Assembly: GCA_029933995.1 (NCBI GenBank)
Contig: JAOZNB010000014.1
Location: 1-18,482, forward strand
DNA: 18,482 nucleotides
Direction of reading: 5' to 3'
Source of the DNA: Candidatus Moraniibacteriota bacterium
GTDB taxonomy: Bacteria > Patescibacteriota > Minisyncoccia > Moranbacterales > GCA-2747515
Shown: positions 5,629-13,326 of the stretch, in pieces
How positions within the stretch are numbered: position 1 is the first letter of the stretch
Layout: every line of letters starts with the position of its first letter
The notes under the pieces: generated by a model
Seen by the model: the letters and a program-made list of their open reading frames with translations, nothing else
What the model was told of the DNA's origin: nothing
Database searches by the model: none
Program-made: the position numbers and the translations under genes

Positions 5629-6192
5629 CTATTTCAAACACTCTAAATTAACTTTAAACGTCATTGTAAATAAAACATCTACAGGAACCGTTAATTCTGA
5701 TTCTGGTACAACTATTTCACTAAAACATGCAATATCATTTCTCTTGATATCACGGAATGTTTCTTTCATAAAAATCACATCTCCACGTGTATCTGCAAGT
5801 GCTTTAATTGTAATTACTGCACCATTTGTTTTGACAGAATTAATAATGATATTTTGAGGAATATTTTCACTCAATGTAATCAACAGCTCTGACCATGCAG
5901 TATGATTATTAACTAATTTCTCTGTAGCATTCATTTGTTTGTGCACTATTGTAAATTTATCATGTATTGCAGAAATTTCTTTGTACTGTTCCTGCTTTGT
6001 AACCGCATTTGCTATATCTTGCATTATTGAAGTCTCAACCTTTAAAATAAAATGCATTGCAAAAAGACTTAGACCTAGAAATAGTAAAATAACTATTAAA
6101 TAAATTTGTTGCTCTTCAACAATCCGAAAAGCCTTTTGCGTTTGCAAATGTTTTTTTTGTTTATTTGGTAATAAATTAAACCGAATTTTCAT
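5629..6192 (-). CDS. pilN: Type IV pilus assembly protein PilN
   Basis: A 187-aa bitopic membrane protein. The cytoplasmic N-terminus begins MKIRFNLLPN, containing the NLLP motif by which PilN docks into PilM. The membrane segment spans about 30-50. The extracytoplasmic part has a helical stretch (about 55-95) and a ferredoxin-like fold region with the family-typical segment SELLITLSENIPQNIII...V and later ...VIFMKETFRDI. It sits 4 nt after pilM and 3 nt before pilO, an arrangement that implies translational coupling. Confidence is high because motif and order agree. Confidence 0.9.
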   Translation of the reverse strand: MKIRFNLLPNKQKKHLQTQKAFRIVEEQQIYLIVILLFLGLSLFAMHFILKVETSIMQDIANAVTKQEQYKEISAIHDKFTIVHKQMNATEKLVNNHTAWSELLITLSENIPQNIIINSVKTNGAVITIKALADTRGDVIFMKETFRDIKRNDIACFSEIVVPESELTVPVDVLFTMTFKVNLECLK

Positions 6193-6196
6193 ATAT

Positions 6197-7258
6197 TTAT
6201 ATTGTTTTTGAAGCTAAGCCAATTACAGTTGCATATTGAACAGCTGTATCCCTATCGATAGGCGGCACACTCTTAAAATTCATATTAACCCAAGGATTTC
6301 CAATTTCAATATTATACCCCAAACGTCGTGATAAATACGGCGCAATACCACTCATTCTTGCACCTCCACCACACATGATAATTCTATCAATTGAGTTAGT
6401 GTATTTTAAACCCTCTAAATAAAAATCAATTGACTTTTGAGCTTCAGTTGCAAAATTTTCAACAACTGCTTTTGTTGCTTGGAACACATGATCATTTTTC
6501 AATACTGATCCAATTCCATACATTATTTTTATCTTTTCAGCCTCTTTGTAAGTTATACCAAATGTTTGTTCTATTGATTTTGTCATTGATTCTGATGAGA
6601 GAGGTATACTGGAAGTAAATACTGGTATATTATCCACCGTAATCACAAAGCTCGTACTCTTATCACCTATATCTATTATCATCGTAGTTATACCTTTTTC
6701 ATTATCTCGCAATAAGCTATTTGTTTGTGCAACAAGATCTATCTCAAAACCATATGCTGTAAGTCCTGCCTTCTTTAATAACTTTATATATTGATTTATA
6801 AGTTTTTTAGAAACAGCTACTATAATAACATCAATTTGTCTCTTATCAGTTGTTAATCGACGATCTAAGACTTGCCAATCATAATAGACTTGATCAATTG
6901 ATAGTGGAATTGTAGCTTCAATTTCCCACTTAATTGCCTCAGTTACTTCATCATCTCTCATTTGTGGAATTGTTACGATACGCAAAAATGCATTTGATTC
7001 TGGTAAAGAGCAAATAACATTTTTTGTAGAAATTCCAGCTTTACTCCTTGCACGACTTATTGCTGCTGCCACGCCATCAATATTCTCAATATCACCACCC
7101 TTTACCATACCTGAATTAATTTTTTCAGACGCAAAACCATACACAGCGTCATATTGTCCATGACGTGTCATTTGTAATACCTTTATAGATAACTCACTGA
7201 TATCCAACCCAAAATACGGAGGTGTTGGATCAATGATTTTTTTACTAAAAATTGACAT
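6197..7258 (-). CDS. pilM: Type IV pilus assembly actin-like ATPase PilM
   Basis: A 353-aa cytoplasmic protein of the FtsA/PilM actin-like superfamily; it forms a ring and binds the PilN tail. The phosphate-1 motif FGLDISELSIKVLQ is at 16-29, the phosphate-2 motif TMIIDIGDKSTSFVI at 192-206, and the adenosine motif IIMCGGGARMSGI at 293-305. The SHS2/1C-like insertion includes AIKWEIEATIPLS (108-120), the characteristic PilM block. Length is typical. The 53-nt gap to the upstream cassette is one of only two sizeable gaps in the operon and contains a weak promoter-like pair, so pilMNO may also be transcribed separately. Confidence 0.93.
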   Translation of the reverse strand: MSIFSKKIIDPTPPYFGLDISELSIKVLQMTRHGQYDAVYGFASEKINSGMVKGGDIENIDGVAAAISRARSKAGISTKNVICSLPESNAFLRIVTIPQMRDDEVTEAIKWEIEATIPLSIDQVYYDWQVLDRRLTTDKRQIDVIIVAVSKKLINQYIKLLKKAGLTAYGFEIDLVAQTNSLLRDNEKGITTMIIDIGDKSTSFVITVDNIPVFTSSIPLSSESMTKSIEQTFGITYKEAEKIKIMYGIGSVLKNDHVFQATKAVVENFATEAQKSIDFYLEGLKYTNSIDRIIMCGGGARMSGIAPYLSRRLGYNIEIGNPWVNMNFKSVPPIDRDTAVQYATVIGLASKTI

Positions 7259-7279
7259 ATTTAAACTTTTTTGTTTTTG

Positions 7280-7309
7280 TATATACTTCTATACTATCAC
7301 ACAACCCAA
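7280..7309 (-). promoter_or_regulatory. Weak internal promoter candidate before pilM
   Basis: TTGGGT (7304-7309), an 18-nt spacer and TATATA (7280-7285) on the minus strand would start transcription about 15 nt before the pilM ATG. The match is modest and the region is AT-rich, so this is only a candidate. Confidence 0.25.
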
Positions 7310-7311
7310 AA

Positions 7312-8709
7312 CTATTCCATTTCTGTCCACTGATCAATAACATATGAACTACCAGTTGGAAAATATGGAGGTGCTGTTATGAGAAAATTTGGATCATATG
7401 TTAATGTACTTGTACCAACACTTTCCTGAGATAAGCCTTGTTTTACTGCTATTGCACCATAAAATTCCATATCTATTTTATCACCTGTTGCATTACCATA
7501 ATCACTACGTCCTACAAAACCTGTTTGAGCTAACATTGCTGCATCAATTTCCAAAACATTATCATCATCACCATCCCCAGCCACATTTGGTTCTTTTATC
7601 GTATCTATACTATCCTCAGCTGCAAGTCCAAGAATAGTTTGTGATGTATAATTTTCATACACAATATCACCATTGATATAGATACGCTGATCCCTACCAT
7701 TTCCATTGTGATGTGCTGCAATTGTTAATTTTTTACCCGCATCCAGTGTACCATCAATCCACATGTCATTACGCAAATAAATTGCACTTGAGGTTGCTAG
7801 TGTAAGTGTTTGATCAAATGATTCTTTTTGAATTGCCTTTGTATCCTTATGGCGTTTTTTTACCCAATATATATCAGCTGTGCCATCAGATTGCAACACA
7901 ATATGCCATCCTTGTCCACCAGCTAGTGTAGGTAATTCATATTGTAATTGTGCCGCTGACGCAATTTCCGCAAAACTAACTACGATACTATTAAAATCTT
8001 GAACTGGTTTTGGAAATATTTTTGATCCTGCAAAAACATCACTGTCTAAAATTGTATTATATTCATGTTGCCAACTTGTCCATACGCCATCTTCTGTCGT
8101 ACCACTATAATCATATGTTGCAACACTGCTAGTTACTGGACCATTTGCAACACCATCAAAACGAATGCCACCATTTGAATGGACGGAACCATAAAATGTA
8201 CTTTTATTATCAATTTCCAAATTAGAATCAGACAGTAAAACAAACTCGCTCCATGCAGGACGACGCATACGTACACGCACACTACGTTCTACATTAGGTT
8301 CTTTATATGTCCATCCTGTAGCTAAAATCTCCGCATCTGTAGCTCCTGGATTTGGTTTTGTCACACAAATACGATACTTACCAATTGTACCCGCACCATC
8401 ATAATCTACCTCATATGCTTCTGACTCACTACATTCACCATCCTCATCATCATCAACGCCATATGGATTACCACTTGTCCAAAAATTTGAAACTTCTTCT
8501 GCTGTTTTACCATCAAGATGATGTCCAAGATACCACCTATAGAAATAAATACCAGACTCAGCCATGTGCAATGCTTGTTGTTTTGGTTGTGCATGTAAAC
8601 TCATTTTTACGTGCTCTGTCACAAATCGTATCAATCCCACAAAAATGATAGATGCTACAATTATCATTACCAGACCATATACAATTGCTGTTCCTTTCTT
8701 ATTTTTCAT
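7312..8709 (-). CDS. PilX-like minor pilin, cassette 2
   Basis: A 465-aa prepilin-like protein. The leader MKNKKG is followed by TAIVYGLVMIIVASIIFVG: a class III cleavage site with Tyr instead of Glu at +5, as expected for PilX/GspK-type tip pilins. The helix continues with QALHMAESGIYFYRWYL (45-61), the AE.G motif of PilX N-terminal domains. An EF-hand-like loop, DDDEDGECSESE (86-97), follows. The remainder is a large beta-rich domain with repeated short strands (FYGSVHSNGGIRFDG, KLTIAAHHNGNG) and the C-terminal signature PPYFPTGSSYVIDQW. It is a diverged paralogue of the gene at 11144-12649; shared blocks include YRWYL, FWT, SVHSNGG/MHVNGG, QDFNS, NDMWIDGTL/DNVWIDGTL and GLAAE. Gene spacing is 11 nt from the PilW-like gene. 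Expected at the pilus tip, with its large domain exposed. Confidence 0.8.
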   Translation of the reverse strand: MKNKKGTAIVYGLVMIIVASIIFVGLIRFVTEHVKMSLHAQPKQQALHMAESGIYFYRWYLGHHLDGKTAEEVSNFWTSGNPYGVDDDEDGECSESEAYEVDYDGAGTIGKYRICVTKPNPGATDAEILATGWTYKEPNVERSVRVRMRRPAWSEFVLLSDSNLEIDNKSTFYGSVHSNGGIRFDGVANGPVTSSVATYDYSGTTEDGVWTSWQHEYNTILDSDVFAGSKIFPKPVQDFNSIVVSFAEIASAAQLQYELPTLAGGQGWHIVLQSDGTADIYWVKKRHKDTKAIQKESFDQTLTLATSSAIYLRNDMWIDGTLDAGKKLTIAAHHNGNGRDQRIYINGDIVYENYTSQTILGLAAEDSIDTIKEPNVAGDGDDDNVLEIDAAMLAQTGFVGRSDYGNATGDKIDMEFYGAIAVKQGLSQESVGTSTLTYDPNFLITAPPYFPTGSSYVIDQWTEME

Positions 8710-8720
8710 ATTTTTTAATT

Positions 8721-9386
8721 TTATGTTGGAGTATGTCCAAATGTAGATAAATTACGCATCAAAACATGTGATTGAATACGTACATTATTTGGTTGACGTA
8801 TTTGATCAACATTAACAAAAAGAAGAATTTTAACCAATGTAACACCTCCCGCATTTACTGGTTCACCCTCTGATGGTGGAACAAGCTCCTCATTTGATAG
8901 ATCATAATATGTAAATATTGGATCCTCTGAAGTATTATTTACAACATAATTTGCTACACGTGACACAACCTCATCACTTGCATCACCGTCATCTGCAACT
9001 ATATCATATATTGGTGGCACTACTGTTGTATCAAGCTTTGTAACACCTGCATTGAACGTGTCATTATCATCGTCTAAAAAATAACGTATACGCTCAATTG
9101 CCTCATCATCGTCATAATTTGCATAAAAAATAAATTCTGTTGTATTAGCTAATTCTACAGCATATGATCCATCTCCTCCAGAACTTGCTCTACGAATATT
9201 TTTAACTGCATTATCAACTCCACGTGAAGCAAACATGGTAGCATAACCCATCTCAATAGAAAAATGATTCATCTGTAGCACCCGCATAAAAAATATTGTA
9301 AAACCCATAATAACCATTGACGTAATTGAAATTACAACAATTGTTTCTACAAGTGTAAATCCTTTTTTTATTTTTATATCCATCAT
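8721..9386 (-). CDS. PilW-like minor pilin, cassette 2
   Basis: A prepilin with leader MMDIKIKKG and mature start FTLVETIVVISITSMVIMGF, a textbook class III signal with Glu at +5. I chose the ATG at 9386 (222 codons) because it gives a short basic leader. An in-frame ATG at 9413, overlapping the previous stop by 11 nt, would add nine mostly hydrophobic residues; an ATG at 9383 is a third option. There is no clear Shine-Dalgarno to decide. The body is PilW/GspJ-like: conserved EFIFYANYDDDEAIERIRYF, then YDLSNEEL and a final strand KILLFVNVDQIRQPNNVRIQSHVLMRNL typical of PilW. It pairs along its length with the protein at 12670-13326, differing at the Asp-rich loop (NYDDDEAIE versus DYDNDGTVE). 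Confidence 0.82.
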   Translation of the reverse strand: MMDIKIKKGFTLVETIVVISITSMVIMGFTIFFMRVLQMNHFSIEMGYATMFASRGVDNAVKNIRRASSGGDGSYAVELANTTEFIFYANYDDDEAIERIRYFLDDDNDTFNAGVTKLDTTVVPPIYDIVADDGDASDEVVSRVANYVVNNTSEDPIFTYYDLSNEELVPPSEGEPVNAGGVTLVKILLFVNVDQIRQPNNVRIQSHVLMRNLSTFGHTPT

Positions 9387-9402
9387 ATATAATATAAATA
9401 CA

Positions 9403-11088
9403 TTATGAGTCATCTGGACTTAATTCAATTATTTTACTTTGTAAATTTTCTGGCTTAACAGTATCTGTCTCATCTGCATAATATTTATAAAACAAACCAG
9501 ATGCATATTCATAATAATTTGTGCAATCATCCTCGTAACTTACACATCCTTCTACACAAGCATGCTCTATACAATCATTATCACAATTACTTGTGCAATC
9601 ATCAACACAATCTGGTGCTGATACTGTAATATCATAAGTTTCAGAACTATCCAATTCCTCATCTGTGTCCAATATTCCATCTTCATCTACATCCATTGGA
9701 AAATACACTTTACCATAAATATCTGTTTGTTGTAATTGATCATAGTCAGGAGTTGTATTTTCCAATCGTACAGTTGCACACTCAAACGGATCTTCTGTTA
9801 TTGAATCTGTAACTGACACAATGACACCATTTACAGATTCATCTATTATAATCATTTCATTATCATCAACACCATCTCCATTATAATAATCATCATCAAG
9901 ATTTTTCAAATTACCTGTAGCCTCTACAAAATTATATTCTTTATCAGAAATTGGATTGAACTTCCATAAAACATATCCTGTTTCATTTAATGTAAAATTA
10001 TATTTTCCAGTACTTGCTATATATCCAGTTACGTCATCACAATCAACCTCACCTTCTTCACCACTTGTTGAACTAGATGTTGCTGTACGGTCTGTATTCA
10101 CATATACTGGATTACTATCTGTATCCAACCCGAGCATACGCCCACCCGTAAAAGTAAAATTAATATCAGTTAGTGCATTCCCAAATACATCTTTTGTTAT
10201 AAGACTAAAATCAGGATTGATATCCTGCACAATTGTCATTGTCGTAATAGTTCCCGAAAGAACTGAGGCGTGTGTATATGTTGGATATTCTGGTGTGGTA
10301 CCTGATGCTATTGTTTGAATATATTCACTTCCTGATTTAGATACTGTAATCTGATACATATCCATACTAATTGGTACATCTTCAAAAAGAACATTACCAT
10401 TTACATCAGTGTTAGCACTTTCATCCACATTTGGTACAGTTACACCATTTATATCATCAATCTCCACCAATGCGCCACTTACAGCATCACCATTTGAATC
10501 CACTATATTAACTGATACTGCCCCATTTATTACAGCTGTTTCATTACCAGATGGTGGTACAAAAAATGATGTTAGAGATATACTATTGTTTGTATTTACG
10601 TCACCAGCTACTCCAGTACCCCATAATATTGTAATAATAACGTTTTTATAGTCATTTGTTGCAATATCATTTGATGTACCTACACCATCCTCTGCATCAT
10701 CCACATAATAAATCTCTGTTAATATGCGATGTGTAATACCATTAATAGTTGTTGTTCTATCATAATTTAATCCTGTTCCAGATGATGCTGAAACTGCACT
10801 TCCATCTGGCGGTATGAATGCTGGATCTAGAATAATATCTTCATACGGTGTATTACGTAAAATCTCCATCTCAGCTGTCGCAAATTCAACAGCTGCAATC
10901 CGATGTTTAGTCTCCAGTGAATAAGCCATCACGAGTGTATAGGTTTTATAGAAAGTCATAACAGCAATTGCAAAAATTACAACTAAAACCATACTTTCTA
11001 TCAAAGTAAAGCCTTTACTTGTCCGCCGTAATCTTAGCGAAGGAATTTGCATTTTAGACAAATCTATATTTATAAATCTATTTTTCAT
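9403..11088 (-). CDS. Large PilV-like prepilin with beta-domain extension, cassette 2
   Basis: A 561-aa protein, far longer than the 150-200 aa usual for PilV. G26-F27TLIES is the class III cleavage site with Glu at +5; the leader is long (26 aa, or 14 if the Met at 13 is used). The pilin helix ends with ATAEMEILRNTPYEDI (71-86), a PilV-type motif. A pilin head runs to SLTSFFVPPSG (about 180). From there, beta-sandwich repeats of carboxypeptidase-regulatory/CnaB type follow (GAVSVNIVDSNGDAVSGALV...TDVNGNVLFEDV; later VRLENTTPDY...TDIYGKVYFP). An EF-hand-like loop DVDEDGILDTDE is at 466-477, and seven Cys lie between 494 and 522. The modular C-terminus suggests an exposed tip adhesin. It is homologous throughout to the protein at 13323-14852. 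Confidence 0.8.
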   Translation of the reverse strand: MKNRFINIDLSKMQIPSLRLRRTSKGFTLIESMVLVVIFAIAVMTFYKTYTLVMAYSLETKHRIAAVEFATAEMEILRNTPYEDIILDPAFIPPDGSAVSASSGTGLNYDRTTTINGITHRILTEIYYVDDAEDGVGTSNDIATNDYKNVIITILWGTGVAGDVNTNNSISLTSFFVPPSGNETAVINGAVSVNIVDSNGDAVSGALVEIDDINGVTVPNVDESANTDVNGNVLFEDVPISMDMYQITVSKSGSEYIQTIASGTTPEYPTYTHASVLSGTITTMTIVQDINPDFSLITKDVFGNALTDINFTFTGGRMLGLDTDSNPVYVNTDRTATSSSTSGEEGEVDCDDVTGYIASTGKYNFTLNETGYVLWKFNPISDKEYNFVEATGNLKNLDDDYYNGDGVDDNEMIIIDESVNGVIVSVTDSITEDPFECATVRLENTTPDYDQLQQTDIYGKVYFPMDVDEDGILDTDEELDSSETYDITVSAPDCVDDCTSNCDNDCIEHACVEGCVSYEDDCTNYYEYASGLFYKYYADETDTVKPENLQSKIIELSPDDS

Positions 11089-11125
11089 TATTTATTTTTG
11101 TATTATATAAAACCTCTTGTCATTT

Positions 11126-11134
11126 ATTATAACA
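11126..11134 (-). promoter_or_regulatory. Extended -10 element before cassette 2
   Basis: TG-T-TATAAT on the minus strand lies in the 55-nt gap between the cassette 1 PilX-like stop and the cassette 2 PilV-like start. It would give a leader of about 30 nt. No good -35 is visible. It may allow cassette 2 to be transcribed separately. Confidence 0.4.
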
Positions 11135-11143
11135 CAAAAAAAC

Positions 11144-12649
11144 CTAATCCGAAGAATCCCACATATCAATTGCGTATGAGCTTCCAGTTGGAAAAAGTGG
11201 TGGTGGTTGATATAACAAATTTCCATCAAAAATTAAATTACGTGTTTCAAAACCAGTTCCATTTGTATATCCAAATCCCATACGAGTATTTGTTGCTATT
11301 GAACCAAAAAGCTCTATGGTATCTTTATAATTATTTGACCAATAAGCTCTCCCCACTCTCCCAAGTTGTGATAAAAGTGCGGCATCAATGATTAATGTTT
11401 CTGCATCTGAACCACTTGGTGCTCCCAAATCCCCATCAGAATCACGTATAAATTCAATATTACCTTCAGCAGCAAGTCCTAATACTGAACCACTATTACG
11501 ATCTTCATACAACAAATCATCTGTTCCCAGGAAAATTCTTGCCTCATGACCATTATCTGGACTATGTGCAGCAATCGTTAATTTTTTACCTGCTGGCAAA
11601 GTTCCATCAATCCATACATTATCACGTACATATACGATACCTGTATCTGGAATATCTGCAATAACAGTACCTTGATTACGTAACCGTGTAATAGAAAAAG
11701 TATCACTGTTATATCTACGTACACGACGAATACGCATCTGCTCTGCAGACGGAACACCAAGTTCAATATATCTACCTTTATTTTCTGGTCCAAAATATAA
11801 ACCTGCTTCTTGTGCTGCATCCCGCATTATGTCAAAATTAGCTGTCACACTATTAAAATCTTGTGAAACAACTGGAAATCCTTTTCCAGCAAGAAAATGT
11901 TCAGAATCATCTAAATCTTCACCAGTGTCTTTTCCTGGATCATTTGACTTTATTGATGCCCACACACCTGAACGCCATCCTCGCACATCACCATCATTAT
12001 CATAGTATGTAGGAACAGAACTTGTCACAATATTATGAGCTGTCCCATCAAAATGAAATCCTCCATTAACATGCATCGGACCATATACATCCGTACCTGC
12101 ACTCAAACGAATCATATTATTTGCCAAGATTGCAAATTCACTCCATGACGGTTTACGTAATCTAGCAGTAATCGTGCGTTCTTGACTTATTCCAGAAGAA
12201 CTTGCACTTCCTTGTGATTCTACATGTAATACGGTCGAATATTCTTCTGGAGCTGTGACACAAACTCTATACTGTCCAATCTCATTATGATTTTCATCCT
12301 CATAATCCACAACATATGCCTCTGTACCATCACCATCACCGTCTGTCGTATCAGCATCATCGCAATCACCATCACCATTATCATCTACACCCAACGGATT
12401 ATTCGTCCAAAATTCCTCAATTTGCGTAGCGGTTTTTCCCTCAATATTGTGTGCGAGGTACCATCTATAGAAATAAATACCTGCTTCTGCCACATGAAGT
12501 GCTTGAGTATCTGGTTCGAGAGAAGTATTGTATTTTACATGTGAAACAACAAACTCAATCGTACCCGCAAACAAAACACTCGCAGCTGCAACAACAGCTA
12601 AAACATAAACTAATGCCGTACCTCTTTTTTTGTGAATTATCTTTTTCAT
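11144..12649 (-). CDS. PilX-like minor pilin, cassette 1
   Basis: A 501-aa prepilin-like protein: leader MKKIIHKKRG, then TALVYVLAVVAAASVLFAG, with Tyr in place of Glu at +5. LHVAEAGIYFYRWYL (51-65) is the PilX-type AEAG helix motif. D89-D100 (DDNGDGDCDDAD) has acidic or Asn residues at positions 1, 3, 5, 7, 9 and 12 of an EF-hand-like loop, and DGDGDGTE follows shortly. A long beta-rich domain (MHVNGGFHFDG, RIFLGTDDLLYEDRN, GLAAEGNIEF) ends in the signature PPLFPTGSSYAIDMW, shared with the cassette 2 paralogue. The start is 20 nt after the PilW-like stop. It is probably a tip component, since PilX/GspK pilins lacking Glu5 are thought to cap the fibre; that placement is inferred from the family. 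Confidence 0.8.
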   Translation of the reverse strand: MKKIIHKKRGTALVYVLAVVAAASVLFAGTIEFVVSHVKYNTSLEPDTQALHVAEAGIYFYRWYLAHNIEGKTATQIEEFWTNNPLGVDDNGDGDCDDADTTDGDGDGTEAYVVDYEDENHNEIGQYRVCVTAPEEYSTVLHVESQGSASSSGISQERTITARLRKPSWSEFAILANNMIRLSAGTDVYGPMHVNGGFHFDGTAHNIVTSSVPTYYDNDGDVRGWRSGVWASIKSNDPGKDTGEDLDDSEHFLAGKGFPVVSQDFNSVTANFDIMRDAAQEAGLYFGPENKGRYIELGVPSAEQMRIRRVRRYNSDTFSITRLRNQGTVIADIPDTGIVYVRDNVWIDGTLPAGKKLTIAAHSPDNGHEARIFLGTDDLLYEDRNSGSVLGLAAEGNIEFIRDSDGDLGAPSGSDAETLIIDAALLSQLGRVGRAYWSNNYKDTIELFGSIATNTRMGFGYTNGTGFETRNLIFDGNLLYQPPPLFPTGSSYAIDMWDSSD

Positions 12650-12669
12650 TTCAAACTTTTAATTTTAAA

Positions 12670-13326
12670 TTAAGTTGGAATATCATCAAACTCAGTCAAA
12701 TTCCTCACAACAACAAATGACTCAATGCGTACATCATCAGGAGAACGAAATATTGGCTCTGGATTTACATAAAGCACAATCTTCACCATGCGAATATCTG
12801 CTGGAGTTGCCGTTGTTTCAAGTGCCATACCTTCAATATCATCATATTCATAAATTGTTCCATCTATATTATAATAAGAAAAAATAACTTCACCTGATGC
12901 AATATCATTAGTAATATTATTTGCTAAATCTCGTATATCTTCAGTTCCATTATATGTCGGTGGAATAGCTATATTTGGTTCAATAATACCTCGCTTAAAA
13001 ATACTATCCTCTACAAAATATCTAACTCTTTCAACTGTACCATCATTGTCATAGTCTGCATAAAAAACAAATTCGTGATCATCAGCCATTTCTATTGGAA
13101 ATGCACCATTAAGTGGTTGTTGTGCCTTACGCATCATATTTACAGAATCATCAACTGCCTTGCTCGCAACAAAAGATGCTACACCACTCTTAATTGCAAA
13201 ATGATGCATTGTCCACATCTTCACAAAGAACAGCGAAGATCCCAACATAATAATAGACGTGATTGCAATTGTTACAATCATTTCTACGAATGTTATACCT
13301 TTGTATGTTTTATTAAAATTAATCAT
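12670..13326 (-). CDS. PilW-like minor pilin, cassette 1
   Basis: A 218-aa prepilin. Leader MINFNKTYKG, then ITFVEMIVTIAITSIIMLGS with Glu at +5; Ile replaces the usual Phe at +1. The start codon overlaps the previous stop by 4 nt (ATGA), strongly supporting this start and translational coupling. The globular part has the PilW-type EFVFYADYDNDGTVERVRYF block; D91, D93, D95, G96 and E99 form a DxDxDGxxE loop that may bind calcium. The last strand IVLYVNPEPIFRSPDDVRIESFVVVRNL matches the ending of the cassette 2 PilW-like protein. PilW proteins join PilV and PilX in the minor-pilin complex that primes pilus assembly at the membrane and remains at the tip. Confidence 0.83.
   Translation of the reverse strand: MINFNKTYKGITFVEMIVTIAITSIIMLGSSLFFVKMWTMHHFAIKSGVASFVASKAVDDSVNMMRKAQQPLNGAFPIEMADDHEFVFYADYDNDGTVERVRYFVEDSIFKRGIIEPNIAIPPTYNGTEDIRDLANNITNDIASGEVIFSYYNIDGTIYEYDDIEGMALETTATPADIRMVKIVLYVNPEPIFRSPDDVRIESFVVVRNLTEFDDIPT

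Noticed and set aside
13323..13326. Alternative genetic code with TGA read as Gly
   Set aside because: The PilV-like gene of cassette 1 ends in TGA within an ATGA overlap, and no gene has an in-frame TGA at a conserved position, so the standard code suffices.
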